A stretch of DNA of 64,000 nucleotides from Telopea speciosissima (GCF_018873765.1 NC_057924.1:1426001-1490000), one strand, 5' to 3'. Counted from the first letter of the stretch, positions 11,950 to 25,100 are shown. The notes: generated from the letters alone by a model not told the origin. Program-made: numbers and translations.

Positions 11950-13482
11950 ATGCATCCTCTTGCGCCTTCTCCATCTCGCTCCCTCTTGGGGGAGGATCCT
12001 GCAACTGATCTTCTCGCCGATCATCTTGCAGTTGATTTCGCTGCTAAGTTGGATTTACTAGAACGACATACCCCTTCTGTGCGTATTTCCGAAGCAAGCT
12101 TACAGAATGCCAAAACTAACCAGTAGTTTTCTCTGGTGGGATGGGTATTTGACAAAGTACCTCTCTCTCTGCTTGAACTTAAGTCGATGTTCTATAGGGC
12201 TAGGAGCTCCAAGGCAATTCGAGTGGAAGAGCTTTTTAGGGTGGATAATGCACCAGACTGCTTCATTGTCAAACTCCAAAACGCTCGTGATATGAGTGTG
12301 ATCTTGTTCTCTCAACCATGGCTATACCAGGGTCATTTGGTGGCCCTTCAACGATGGCACCCTGACATCCCACCTGAACAAATGCTGTTTTCTATGGCTA
12401 TCTGCTGGGTTCAACCGGAGAATCTTGGTTGGATGTATCATGAACATGAGCTACTTTCTTCTATATTCACCAATGCTGGCCGATGGCTAGAGATAGAGAA
12501 TCCCTCGGGTATCGCCTGTTCTAACTCCAACCCTGCTGCGAGGATCATCTTGCCCCTCTCCCACCCCTTGGCCAAGGAAGTGATTGTCAATTTAACTTCT
12601 GATTCTGCTATCATGGTGAATTTTGCTTATAAGAACAGGCCATCTCTTATCTGTTCCAACTGCCTGCATTTTGGCCATCTAGGCCAAGCATGTCCATTCA
12701 AGCCTAGAGTTGAATATCTAACTGCCATTGCCAATGCCGATTCCACAGCTGAAGAAAACCTTCTACCTAAGGCTGCGATACCACCTCGCAGATTGAGTTT
12801 GGTTACAGAAATTGGTAGAGTTTATGACGAGTTTTTTTCATCCAACATGGATCGTGGTCCTCACGCTCCTTTCAGTGGTGGGGAACAAGCCAGTGGTAGG
12901 GTTTCTGTTCCCTACTCCCAGCTGCGCCGTGTTGAGATCCTTCAATCCATTATTCAGCTGGCCTATATCTTTGGGGTGGAGCTCCCTCTTACTTCCGCAA
13001 ATACTAGGAAGATTATGGTGGATTTGGTCAAGAACAACCCAGCTCTGCAACAGTTATTTCCACAATTTGTTTCTACAAGGACGAGTGGTTCTACGGTGGC
13101 AGCTCGTAGCCCCAAATCCTCCCCCTTGAAGATGAAGGGAACTGTGGTTCCCAAAGACCCTCTAGCAGCTCAACCTGGTTCTCTGGCTCACATCCAGGCT
13201 CAGGCACTCTCAAACTTCAGCAAGTTCTGGTCTTCTAATGCTGGAGGGATTACCTTAGCTGGGCAGCCTCTCTTTCATGGGTCCTTTAGTGGTGGGTTGC
13301 GCCCTATTCTGCCTTTGAAGAGGCCTATCATCATTGAAGATCATGATCCCCTTACTCTGCAGTTGTTCCCAAGTGGAGAAGCAGGTCCGTCTAAGAAAGC
13401 TAAGCTTGACACTAGCTCGGCAATGCAACTTGATACTGAGGCGCCGGTGACCAGCCATAATAGGTCACTCGGGGAGATATGA
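11950..13482 (+). pseudogene. LINE ORF1 (nucleic-acid-binding, CCHC knuckle), one premature stop
   Basis: The frame starting at ATG 11950 (MHPLAPSPSRSLLGEDP) would encode 510 residues but carries a TAG at 12124-12126, about codon 59. After it the frame stays open to the TGA at 13480-13482. The middle resembles the plant DUF4283 domain (VEELFRVDNAPDCFIVKL, then QPWLYQGHLVALQRW). It is followed by a zinc knuckle CSNCLHFGHLGQAC (CX2CX4HX4C) near 12657-12698. The C-terminal third is low in motifs. In the family this protein coats LINE RNA. A closer start at 12136 would give a shortened 448-residue product lacking the N-terminus. Confidence 0.88.
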
Positions 13483-16400
13483 ATGTTATGGCTCTCAACT
13501 GTCGAGGGATCGGTCAACCCTCGACAAAGCGGGAAATCCGCTTACTGATTCAAAATTTTAGACCTTTCGTATGTTTTCTATCTGAAACCAAGATAGCTAT
13601 CACTCATCTTCACTCCCTTTGCCGCTCACTAGGTTATGATAATTTTGAGTGCAGCCCCGCTGTCAATGGAGTAGGAGGGTTACTTTTGTTGTGGTGTAAT
13701 GCTGTTCAGGTGGAGGTAGTTTGGCAGTCTAGCTAGTGTTTTCATGTGAATATTTCCTTCTCTCAAAGTAATGAAATCTGGTCTATGTCTTTTGAGTATC
13801 TAAGTTGTTTGGAGGCAATCCGAAAATCTCAATTTGAATCTCTTACCCACCTTGCGGCAACTATCCAGCACCCTTGGCTTTTGGTGGGGGATTGGAATAT
13901 GTATTTAACCTCACAAGATAAACAAGGTGGAAGACCAATCATGCAGTCGCAGACTCGTGAATTCAGTCAGTTTATTAATAATGTTTGCATTTCTGATCTG
14001 CCAAATATTGGGTTCCCCTACACTTGGAATAACCGGCAGTTCAGTATCAACAGAATTGAGGCTAAACTAGATCGATTCCTTTCTAATGCAGAATGGTTTT
14101 CTCGCTACCCCCGAGCGTTTGTTCAATCGGAGTTAGTTGCATCCTCTGATCACAGGGCACTTATTCTCAACACAGATGACAGAAGACCTTCATCTAAACG
14201 TCCTTTCCGCTTGGAGGCTCTCTGGCTTGTGGAACCAGAGTATGCCAATGTGATAGCACACAGTTGGGCTTCCCACAATCATAGAGGATTTGTAACTTTT
14301 CAATTTTGCTCAAAACTTAAGGATCTTTAGGGTGACTTGCGGTATTGGAACAAGTTTGGTGTGGGTAACATCTTTCAAAAGATCGAGGACACTAAAAAAG
14401 ATCCTCACTTCTCTTTATCAGGTACCCACCTACTTTAGGGATGATGATTGGTTCTTGACTGAGAAATACCACATTGCCGTTATGAGGAAACTGAATCATA
14501 AGAAGGAGCTTTTATGGCAACAGAAATCACAGTCTAATTGGTGTGTTCATGGGGATCGGAACATCAGATTCTTTCATCTTACCACAGTCAAAAGGAGAGC
14601 CAGGAATGAAGTGGACATTGGTCGGGAATTTTTAAGGGTTTATAAGGAGATTTTCTTAACAAAGCACCCCCCTGCGGCTACAGAATATTTGGGCCATCTC
14701 AATAATCGGGTTTCCCCAGACGACAATCGGTCTCTTACAAGGCCAGTTTCTGACCATGAAATTCTAAAAACTGTGAGATCCATGTCAGGGAATAAGTAAC
14801 CCGGTCCTGATGGCTTTTCGGGAATGTTTTTATCAGAAATCATGGGATGTGATTGGGACGGACATCATTTCTTGTGTCAGGAGCTTCTTTCAGACAGGTA
14901 CTTTCTCCCTACAAATGAATCAAACCTACATCTCTTTGATACCCAAGGTGGAATACCTGACCTCGGTGAATGAATTCAGGCCTATTAGCCTCTACAATTT
15001 TATTTACAAAATTATCTCTAAAATCATGGTCAACAGACTGAGGCCGATACTTCACAAGATTATCTCTTTAAATCAGAACGGCTTCATAAAAGGCCGCCAC
15101 ATCCAAGATAACATACTGATTTGTCACGAACTCCTTTACAAAATGAAAAATACAAGGTGTGGACGTACAAGGTATTTTTCCCTCAAAATTGATATGCAGA
15201 AGGCTTATGATAGATTAGAATGGAACTTCCTCAGAGACACACTTTTGAAGTATGGATTCAATCATGATTGGGTAACTAAAGTGATGTTCTGTGTTGAAAG
15301 TACTCAACTTGGTATTCTTCTGAATGGCTCCCCCCTTCCTTTCTTCAGTCCATCCAGAGGTATTAGGCAAGGGGATCCGCTCTCCTCTTATCTCTTTGTT
15401 TTGTGTGCTGAGGTTCTTTCCACTAAGATTGTTGTGACTTTGAGCAATAGGAAGATTCATGGTATCCCAATTAATCGAGGAGGGGAACGTATTTCTCATA
15501 TGGCATTCGCAGATGACCTAATCCTCTTTGTCGAAGCATCTATGGCTGAGGCACGAGCTCTTGATGAGGTTCTTCAAGAATATTGCAAATTCTCTGGGCA
15601 ATCCATCAATCTTAGCAAGACTAGAGCTCACTTCAGCCCCAATGTCGACTCAAATGTGAAAAGGCAGCTCGGTGATTACTTCCAGATCTACCCCTCATCC
15701 TCTTTTGATACTTATCTCGAGATTCCATATATCAGTGGGAAGATTGCTAAGAACCACTGCTCGGATCTGCTCTCTCGGGTTAATAGGAAACTTCAGAGGT
15801 GGAAATCGCAATTCCTTAGCCCTGCTGGTAAGGTGGTGCTGGTTCAATCAACCTTTCAGGTATGCCAATATATATGATGCCCTGTTTTCAAGTTCCGGCC
15901 TCGATTCACAAGGCCTTGGATGGAGCAAGCAGGAACTTTTTCTGGTCAAATGGCAACATAAGCATGATCCCTACCATTGCATGGAATGATATCTGCGAAC
16001 CGAATGGATTTGGGGGCCTTAATATCAAACGCTCTGCAGTTATGAATCAAGCCTTACTTACAAAGAAGGCTTGGGAATTGCTTGTCTCTCCCACCTCGTG
16101 GTGGGGAAGGATAATGAAAAATAAGTATTTCCCAAATTCGAATTTCCTTGATGCTCGCTGTCCTTCTATGACCTCCTGGGGATGGAAATCCATTTGCTCA
16201 GCTCGAGATTTGATTCAAAAGGGTCTCTTTTATAGAGTGGGAAACGACAACTCAATTAACCCATGGGTGGACTTCTGGATACCATCCTTTCCTCCTTCTG
16301 CAGGCCCGTTCCCATTACCGAGGGATGCCCCTACAGTGATTAAAGATCTTATTGACGCCCACAATGGGGTTTGGAACAGAGACTCGGTATTTAATTGGTG

Positions 16401-17460
16401 GCCACCAAATATTGCCTCAAGAATTCTCTCAATTCCGATCCCTATCTTTCCTGTGGAAGACAAACACGTTTGGGCTGCTACCTCCTCAGGCGAGTTCTCT
16501 ATGGCCTCAGCGTATAGCATAGCCATTAGACGCATCACTTAGCTCCCTCAACATCAATGGCTCAAAATTTGGCATCTCCCCACCATTCCAAAGATTCAGC
16601 ACCTAATCTAGAAGACCCTCCACAACAAAGTCCAATTACCGGATATTCTCATCAACAGAGGCCTGAACATTAATCAGTCTTGCAATCTTTGTCTTTCTCA
16701 TCGACAAACTGTGGATCACTTGTTTCGGGACTGCCCTCTCACATCACAGATCTGGCTCTCTGCAGGGTTAAATCACCTCTTTGGGAATCACACCTTCCTG
16801 GATACCCTGGATTCTTTAATTCATGTTTAGAACAAAGCTAGCAGAGATATCACTTTAACAACAACTCTTTTCTGCTACATCATGTGGAATGTGTGGGTCA
16901 GTTATTGGGACTTCACTTTTCGGCAGGTGCCTTTCAACTCAAACGGTATCCGCCTGAGGGCTATAACAGCTACCAAGGAGGTAATCCAGCATTCCCATTT
17001 CCAAGTCCATCGTCCGACAAGGCTGGTTGCTTGGATCCGTCCCTCCCTTCCGTTCTTCAAATTTAATGTTGACGGTTCTAGCAAAGGGAACCCAGGGGCA
17101 GCAGGTATTGGAGGAGATTGTTGGGATTTTCAATCCATGTTCATGTGTGGTTTCTCGGAGGGTATTGGCTGGAACTATGTATTAGTGGTAGAAGCTTTAG
17201 CGGCAAGGAAGGCGATGACGTTTGTGCTCTCCAACAATCTGAAATACCTTATCATTGAGAGTGATAATCTCCTTCTTATCAATCTACTTAAACGGACCAC
17301 GACTGCGGTGCCATGGAGAATATCTGCTATTCTTTCTGATTGTCTCTCTCTTATTCCACTCTTTGATACTATTCTCTTCTCGCATGTATTTTGCCAGGCT
17401 AATAGTATAGCTGACTCCCTTGCCTCTCTGGCAGCGGACACCCACCACACGATGTCCTAG
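13479..17460 (+). pseudogene. LINE ORF2 (endonuclease, reverse transcriptase, RNase H), frameshifted
   Basis: The start MNVMALNCRGIGQPSTKRE is the usual beginning of plant L1 endonuclease. SETK, GDWNMYL, NRIEAKLDR and SDHRALIL mark its active-site blocks. The RT part shows KIDMQKAYDRLEW, SRGIRQGDPLSSYLFVL and an intact FADD near 15505. The zf-RVT region (CNLCLSHRQTVDHLFRDCP) lies near 16680. RNase H (VDGSSKGNPGAAGIGG, an E in VVEALAARK, D in IESDN and SIADSLASLA) ends at 17458-17460. Stops lie near 13734, 14328 and 14797, and the frame changes near 14400, 14800 and 15870. A stop near 16540 and others in the linker also break it. Confidence 0.9.
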
Positions 17461-17576
17461 CTCTCCCTCCACCCCCTTCCATTTCCCCCTTGTTATTTGT
17501 TGATGCATCGGGAACGTTGTTCCCTCGCTAATGAAATGCTCTTATCAAAAAAAAAAAAAAAAAAGTGTAGTTGCCC

Positions 17577-19043
17577 TTTTTAAAAGTATAAAGGTAAGAT
17601 TGGATGAATTTTATATGTAACTTAATAATATAATTTCTTTAGGTAAAAAGAAAGAAGATGGGAGGGGGGTGCCGACATGAGTGGGAAGAAAGAGACTACT
17701 AAATCGAAAATGTCAAAACTCAAAAAGGAGAAGTGGGTAGGAAATGTTCACGTACGTGAATGGCTCACAGCCGTTTAGATGGAATGTGAGAATGTTCCAT
17801 CTGAACGACGTGAACATTCACCCCTCTCAGAGAGAAGTCGCGTTAGGCCTTCGAAAATGTAAAGGTCCCCTAAGACTAAAAAGCGTAGTGGGAAAGTGGG
17901 ATTCCTGTTTTGATTTGGGAAAAGATAAAATATCTTAGGTGTAATAAATAAAGGGTGGTGGTGTAAAATGTCAATAACAATATTAAGTTCACACATGACA
18001 CATATGAGACAAAACCCACTTTTTATATAAGACAAGACAAGGAAAATATCTATTAACGAGAGAGAGAGGGTCTTTTTCTTTACCCAAAATATCCCTGTAT
18101 ATTATCCGGGTTTTCGAATCATTCGACAAAACTAGGTCGATGCCAAGTTTGATGTAAATTGTAATTTCGAGTCTAAGATGAAAATGACAAATATGACCTT
18201 TTGTCTATATTTTTCGCGTTGAGGATATTATTAGTCCCTTTCTTTGGAAGGAAATAATTAGGTTTGTGGTAGTCTGTTTGAGATAAGAAACACATGATAT
18301 GTCTAGAGAAGAGGTGGCATTTGGCCAGTTGGGGCTAAGCTCATGCTAGGCTTTACCGTGCCAGTTAGGATTGTGGGGCCAAGCCCATGCCCAAACATGT
18401 GGGGCCGGAGTGACCCACATGTCACACAGGATCCTTGCATGGGAAATCTTACTGGCTCGTATAATTGAAATGAATGAAAATGAAATTGATTTAAAAAGGA
18501 AACTTAGAATTTTTTCGATCCTTGCCTAATATGGGAAAAAGATTGGATCAAGATCATCTTCTAGGAGTTCAGCGTCTAGGGTGTTGTCAGGGGGCATCTA
18601 ACGATTGAGCTGTGTCGCACACATATCGACACATCTAGGGATGTGTGCGATACATCCCAACGATTGGTAGTAGCACTGGGCTACCTGAAGACGAGCTAAA
18701 CTCAAATTGGTTTGGCATGCCTCCAACACAAAAAAAAAATAAAAATCTGATGGGACTAATAAGGGTGTTGGTGCAAATTAAAAAAAATATTGAAAAGGGT
18801 ATTAGCGTAAATAGACTTATGTAGCATGTCAATTTTTTTACTGAAAAGATTTCCAACGTGTCGTCTGGTCATTGGGTAAAGATGTTTCTAAGTCGCATGT
18901 TGTCCTTATGCCAAAAGTAGAACTGCTTTTTAGATCCACTTGACTCGAACTATTTTGGTCACATTCTCACAGTTTTCTGTTTCTCTTTTTATAATAAAGG
19001 GTTATGTATGTCTGAGCCGGTGGTGAAGGTTACATCAGCAGCT

Positions 19044-19047
<4 letters not shown>
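17577..19047. other. Intergenic, with one short foldback
   Basis: A compact inverted repeat lies at about 17737-17822, where AATGTTCACGT and TTAGATGGAA pair with CCATCTGAACG and ACGTGAACATT. This suggests a small unclassified MITE. I see no coding signal in the rest. Confidence 0.4.

Positions 19048-19074
<27 letters not shown>
19048..19074. repeat. (CT)n microsatellite
   Basis: An uninterrupted run of about 13 CT units. Confidence 0.95.
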
Positions 19075-19079
<5 letters not shown>

Positions 19080-19119
19080 CCGCCCATTGAGTCATTGACG
19101 AATATAACTGTTCTGGGAG

Positions 19120-19295
19120 CGAGGTCTCTTGATACCTTCGTCGTTGCATAATTTCTTGGGGCCACCCGCCTGAGGCTCACTAGGGCCTAGAAGCCCCCGG
19201 TTCGTGCGTGACGCTGGGGTCATGTACTAGCCTAGGGGGATTTAGACGGCTAAAGTCGGATACCCCTCCTGTCTCCCAAAAAAAAAAAAAAAAAA
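19120..19295 (+). mobile_element. Short retroposon (SINE, or 5'-truncated LINE tail)
   Basis: About 155 bp followed by an A18 tail (19278-19295). It is flanked by an exact 12-bp direct repeat CTGTTCTGGGAG (19108-19119 and 19296-19307). The body contains GGTTCGTGCGTGACGC, which loosely resembles a Pol III B box, and CCTAGGGGGATTTAGACGG near the tail. Tail plus TSD proves insertion by target-primed reverse transcription. The family is not recognised. Confidence 0.75.
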
Positions 19296-19307
19296 CTGTT
19301 CTGGGAG

Positions 19308-20499
19308 GGAGGGTGTTTCTTGCGTTGCAAAGGCTATGGAGGAAGGCGAGACCATGGTTTTCACTGATCTGATATGGTCGATTCACATTCAAAACCTTAG
19401 AAATTTCCATGTTTTTAGATATGTGGACTGAATCTAGGGTTCCTGAAGGTTGATTCTGATCTGATCCAGATCAGAATTGTCATTGTCTGATTCCACATTT
19501 TAAAACCTTGGGTGAGATCCAATGGACGTCCTTCTATCGATTCAATCAAATCTCCCCGGGACATGAAACATTCTCTCATAACTTATTTTCCTCATTTATG
19601 GGTTCTTCATACCAAAACTCAGAATCCTTATGAGAAAAATATTTTTTCCATCAACAATTGGAGGAGGCATCCTCACACTTTCCACACCTTGATCATGTGG
19701 GCATTGCATGGACATCTCTCTTGACGATTTGGGTTTTTGTCTATAAAATTGTTTCTACATCGTGATTGGTGTAGCATGGGAGATCCTCCCACTGTCAATG
19801 TTGGGAACCCTCTCTCATTAATTATTTAAGAGAAAAAGTTCTCTGAGCCTAAGCTAATTAGCAGCCAACCAATGGAGAGTACACGACACGATTCTTCAAC
19901 AAGGATGGAGAGGAGATGATTATTAAACTCTAATCACCTACCATTACATGGAGCAGTTACATATATTTTCTTGATGACACATGTCCTTTTACTTCCATAA
20001 ATGCCTCTCTCAACACTTGCAATGGCAGCATAAATGGGCATTTATGAAAACAAAGGACATGTATCATCACCAAATCATACCTAAAGTATTAACCTACAAG
20101 TACAATAGGTAGTTGAGACTTCTTTAGTGTGAAGAGACGAGAGATAGAGATACAAAACCTTGGCATGGTCTACGACTCTACGTCTTGGGTTTAAAAAATA
20201 GGAATCATGATCAACATCTTTCTTGGAATCAAATTAGAATCAATTTGAATTGAAGGAAAAATCGGCCAAACCTTAATTTTTGTACATGATCGATCTGATA
20301 CTTTGATCCGAATCAGCAAAAATGGAAAAATATTTAAGAAATAATCATCCCTCCCTTATGAAAGGCAATAATGACCGCCGTGTTGATGCCACTAGACTCA
20401 CTCCCCCACAAGAACTCTTGCGGCTTTTTTCAAGAAATTTTTTCATTACTTTCTCAATATAGCATGGATGGAAAGGGCACAAAAAATAGGGTGAAGGGG
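19308..20499. other. Intergenic, unclassified
   Basis: No gene recognised. The segments at 19360-19470 and 20200-20330 share vocabulary (TTGATTCTGATCTGATCC, CAAAACCTTAG) with other repeat stretches in the window and are probably old transposon DNA. Confidence 0.4.
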
Positions 20500-20672
20500 G
20501 GGAAATTATCTCCTCCAGTTTGCTGACCGGCCCAGTCCCCCAGTTCCTCTAATAGGGGGATGGTGGACCTCACCCGGGCAGAGTATTTAGGCATGGGTAG
20601 AGAGATCATTTCAGCCCCCCTTTGGTAGAGGAACTGGGGAACTGGACCGGGCAGCCAAGGTGATAAAGATCC
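20500..20672. mobile_element. MULE-like MITE, family D copy 1
   Basis: A 173-bp element between exact 9-bp repeats GTGAAGGGG (20491-20499 and 20673-20681). Its ends are imperfect inverted repeats: AAATTATCTCCTCCAG...CGGCCCAG at the left, and CTGGACCGGGCAG...GATAAAGATCC at the right. CAGTTCCTCTA and TAGAGGAACTG lie inside. Related copies are at 34492-34667 and 40937-41124. It sits just upstream of the COL9-like gene. Confidence 0.78.
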
Positions 20673-22109
20673 GTGAAGGGGTGGGGGTGGGGGTGGGGGT
20701 GGCGGTGGGGGGCTTAGGTGGAGGATGGATGCCTATCCTAAGTAATGGTTAACGAACGGGGAACCACTGTTCCCTCTTTTTCAATTTTTTTTTTGTTTTG
20801 GTAATGGTAAGAACTGTTCTTTCGTTTTCAATAACAAATAAAAGTGATGAGAAAAAGCGGGGACCTAACTTTTTCCGGGGAAGAGGTAGGCGTAGTGTGG
20901 TGGGCCTCATCTTTATGCACTTTTATCCTAAAATCTCCACCAGACCTCCCAGATTCTGGATATCAATTTAGGGTTCTACCATTTCATACTTCCTGCACAT
21001 CTCTTCTTCTTCTTCTTCTTCTTCAACTATTTCATTTTTTTCTGCTCTTCCTGCTTGTTTCACGCCATCACTGCACTTCTGGATCTGCTTCTATAGGTAA
21101 TTTATCTCCCTTTGCTCTTTCTTCTTCTCTTTTTGGGGTAGTGGTGATCATAGATGTCTTTCTTTTCGAATGGGTTGGTGTTTACTTCTGAAATTTTCTT
21201 TTGTTCTCCTTTTCAGTCTCTTGTATGTTTTTACTTGAAATTCTCTTTTGTTCTGCTTTTCCTATGCCTATATTTTCCGATCTGCAGGAAGAAAACGTAA
21301 AAGCTGAATACTAGCTCCGATATTAGCAGAATTTCAGTGAACCTTGTAGGTAGCTTAAGGTTGGGTACCAGCTCGGGCATTAGGAGGACATTTCTGAACC
21401 TTAGTAGTTTGCTTTTCTTTTTGTTACTGAATTCAATTTTTTAAGCGTTTCTCCTATTCTTCTCTCTCCCCCCTCCCTCCCCCAACATGTTGTACATTTT
21501 TTTTTGGCAAAAATTTTTCTTTAACAACTTCCTTTGCTTTAGATTGGAGTTGTGTTGGGCAATTCCCCCCCGGGGGATGGGGGGATCTACACTTTTTATG
21601 CAGAAAGAAATGGTGAAAGGTAATTTGCCAAATGAATTGAAGTAAACTAACTTTTAAAGGATCTATGTATGTCGATATCACTTTCCTGAGTAAGGGTTAT
21701 AGCCAAATGTTTTTTTCCCGGGCTTTTACTCTTGTACAAGGAAGCTGTAGCAAACCCCCCTTCTAGGCCACTCGTAATGAAGATGAAAACCATTAGGGAT
21801 CATTGTTCGTCTTCTTCTACTTTAATGATAAGATATAAGTAAAGCATTTTCTTTGAAGTCTCATTGAAACAATTCAGTTGTTCTTAACGAATTCTATTTT
21901 GTTTTCTGTATTCGTCTTGTGGCAGTGGCATATTGGCAAGTTTAGGCATCTATATAAACATCCTTTGAAGATTGTATCCATTTATTAGGATCATGGTTCA
22001 TTAAAGAAGATGAATTCTGGAAGTTGAGGAGTTATCTTCTGACAAGAATTTTGGGAAAACTTATTGGGTTGTGTTGGGGTTCTGATCCAATAGAAGGGTG
22101 AGAGTAATA
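20673..22109 (+). promoter_or_regulatory. Promoter and 5' leader of the COL9-like gene, probably with two leader introns
   Basis: Pyrimidine-rich sequence at 21001-21190 is typical of plant 5' leaders. Consensus sites suggest a leader intron at 21097-21287 (ATAG/GTAATT to CTGCAG/GAAG) and a second at 21350-21925 (GTAG/GTAGCT to GGCAG/TGGC). The start site and TATA box are not clear. A G-rich repeat (GGGGGT)n lies at 20680-20711. All splice calls here are inferred from sequence alone. Confidence 0.4.
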
Positions 22110-25100
22110 ATGGGTCGGTTATGTGATTTCTGTGGGGAGCAACGATCAATTGTATACTGCCGGCCCGATGCTGCTTGCTTATGTTTGTCCTGTGACCGAA
22201 ATGTCCATTCGGCAAATGCCCTTTCTAAACGCCATTCAAGGACCCTTCTATGTGAAAAATGCTATTCTCAACCTGCCATAGTTAGGTGTCTGGAAGAGAA
22301 CATATCACTTTGTCAAAATTGCGATTGGAATGGGCACGGCAGCTCCACCTTGGGTTCAGCACATAAGAGGCAGACAATCGACTGTTATTCTGGGTGCCCT
22401 TCTGCAGCAGAAACTTCTAAGATCTGGTCATTTGTTCGGGACTCTCCATCAATGGATGATTCTAACTGCGAACAGGGATTGGGTTTAATGAGCATCGACG
22501 AGAACAATTCCAGTAATTATTGGGGGCCTACTGAAAATAACGGCACGAGTGATCTTGCTGTTGCAAGCGGAATGGAAGATGCGGAAAATGTTGATAAGTT
22601 TTCTATGTGGATGGGATCTTCTTCAGTGCCTGCACCGAACCCCATGCCATGCGTTGTAGATCAGCCATCTGGATCTGTGGATCCAACCACTGCCAAGGTG
22701 ACTTTATCACTTTGGAACATATTTATTATCTAAGGGGTCCAAAGACTTTCATCTTGGAAATCTCAGGGACTGAACGCAGGGGCCTAGGACAGTCTACCAA
22801 TAACATCGTGGCACAATTTCCAAACATGCAGGGAGGGAGATGGGGCCACTATCCAATTTGGTTTCCATGGAAGAGATCTCCTATGCTGGTGCTGACTGGA
22901 TGACCATAACTATTCCTTCTAAAAACATTTTCTCTGGATTGTTCCCTTGTGTTTTCAGATCGTCTAAAAAATCCAACAGTTTCAGTGGTTGCATGAGAGA
23001 CTGGAATCAGTTGTACATGGGGCAGGCTCTTCTCCAACCACTCCTTTTTTTGGTTGCATGAGAGACTGGAATCAGTTGTACATGGGGCAGGCTCTTCTCT
23101 AACCACTCCTTTTTTCACCTCTCGTATATTATTTTTCTTCTCTTTTAATTTATTTTGGTGGTGAAAATATTTTTCTTTTGGACAGAAATCTTTCAGCCTG
23201 GTCCCATTTATGTAGGTTCTAATCCCCTGCCTGTGTACAGCATTGAGATGTTGTCATTGGTAGACTGCCACTATATTCTACCGCTCAAATACTTGAAACT
23301 TGTTATTATGCATATATCTGTTGTGTTTCATGCTACAACTCATATGACCTTGGATTTACCTTCATAAATTTTACTGATGCTCTTAGTTTATGTTGATAAG
23401 TAGCTTGGTGATTTAAAAAAATATGGCAATGCTTTTGAAACTGGCTGTCTTAATGGAAAACAACTACAGGAATCAGTAATGTTTGCAGATAGTAGACATA
23501 TGCTTAGTTTCATAGAGTTGACAGATGGTTTTTGAACATCTTTGTGTGTACTTCTTAATGTTAGTTTCCTAGTTTTGACATGAGTATTACTCCTTAAATC
23601 ATCAACTACTTTTAAGTTTTGCTTGATTTTGAATCCCGGAATTCTCCTCCAGAATCTTGAAATCCTGAATGTTTTCTAATTTGGCGTATAGCTAATTCTG
23701 TGGCAATCACATTGATGGCATCTCCTGAGGATGTAGCTAAATTGATTGTTTTCTTATTCAAAGTCGGGTGTGGTTCAATGCTGCAATAGGTTTTCTTTTA
23801 TTAGATGCAATTTTAAGGTATAAATGACTGTTGTAGTTATTACACTTGAGAAAGAGTAGGTAAAATTGTTGCACAACAACAAAATGGGGTCAGCTACATG
23901 GATCTTTGCTCTCCAATCAACTCTATTTGAAGTCATACTTGATACAAGGCCTAAGCTATGCATCTCTTTCCTCACCACTTCTCCTAAAGTCATTTTAGGT
24001 CTGCCCCCGACTCTTTTAGTTCTTTCAATGTGAATCAAATCACTCCTCTGTACTGGAGCCTCCGAAGGCCTCATTGAACATGGCCATACCATCTCAAAAG
24101 ACTTTCTCGTAGCTTATCATGTATTAGAGCTACTTCCAAATCAACTCTAATATGATTTTTCCTTTATCCTTCCTAGTTTTGCCACATATCCATCTCAACA
24201 TCCTCATCCTTGCTATACTTAGTTTATCTATTTGATGCTTCTTAACTACCCAACGTTCCGCACCATACATCATAGCCGGTCGTATGACAGTCGTATATAG
24301 TTTTCTTTTTAAGCTTTAAAGGAATACACCAATTACACAACACTTCGGATGCACTTCTCCGTTTCATCCATCCTATTTTAATTTTATGAGCAACATTATC
24401 CTCTATATCACCTTCTTTATTTATAATTGAGCCCAGATACCCATAGAACTAAAACTCGCGAGATCTCGACGAAAATCTCGCTTTTTCAAATGCTCGAGAT
24501 GAGATGAGGGGCGAAATGGAAAGTTACAATGTCTAGGCCGAGATCTCAAGATCTCAGTGGGAAATCTTGGTAGTTTTAGTCATCTCGGTGGGAAATTTTG
24601 GTATACAAACACCTATTTATGCAAACCTTGGTATACAGATATTTATGCCAGAAACCAGGACAGACACTTATTTATGACTAATATCATTTAATTAAATGAA
24701 ATGTGTTTCATTTACTTAAGATATTATTCATAAATAAGCAAATACCCCCTATTTGAATCCAATAAAAATAGTTAAAAAGTAAAATTCCAAAAGGATAAAA
24801 AGTCAACCCCCCAATTCAAGAACAAAAACTGGATTTTCGGCGGTAGTTGCAATTTTCAACTTTCTAATGCTAAGGTTTTTCTCAAATCTATAAATTTCAT
24901 AAATCTTAATATGATAAAACATTGATAAAAACCAAAAGTGCGGTAAAATATTCATTTGTTTTGATGCCCAAAAAGAAAGCTTTCCAACAAGTCCAAGATT
25001 GCCAAAATCTGATTTATATTGAAGGAGTTATGTACCGGTGAAACTTAATTTGGTGTGCACGAATGCTGTCAAAAGCGCTCTGAATGAAAATATTTTTTGG

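Larger units (their letters stand above)
11110..17564 (+). mobile_element. L1-type LINE, full length, inactive
   Basis: A 6.46-kb non-LTR retrotransposon with a 5' UTR (11110-11949), ORF1, ORF2 and an A18 tail (17547-17564). It is flanked by a 10-bp direct repeat, GTAGTTGCCC (11100-11109 and 17567-17576). ORF1 and ORF2 overlap at ATGA (13479-13482). ORF2 holds an AP endonuclease, reverse transcriptase, a zf-RVT region and a C-terminal RNase H domain, as in many plant L1 elements. Several stops and frameshifts show this copy no longer moves on its own. Confidence 0.93.

Noticed and set aside
12812-13154. Several overlapping frames of 60-105 codons
   Set aside because: Alternative-frame shadows of LINE ORF1.
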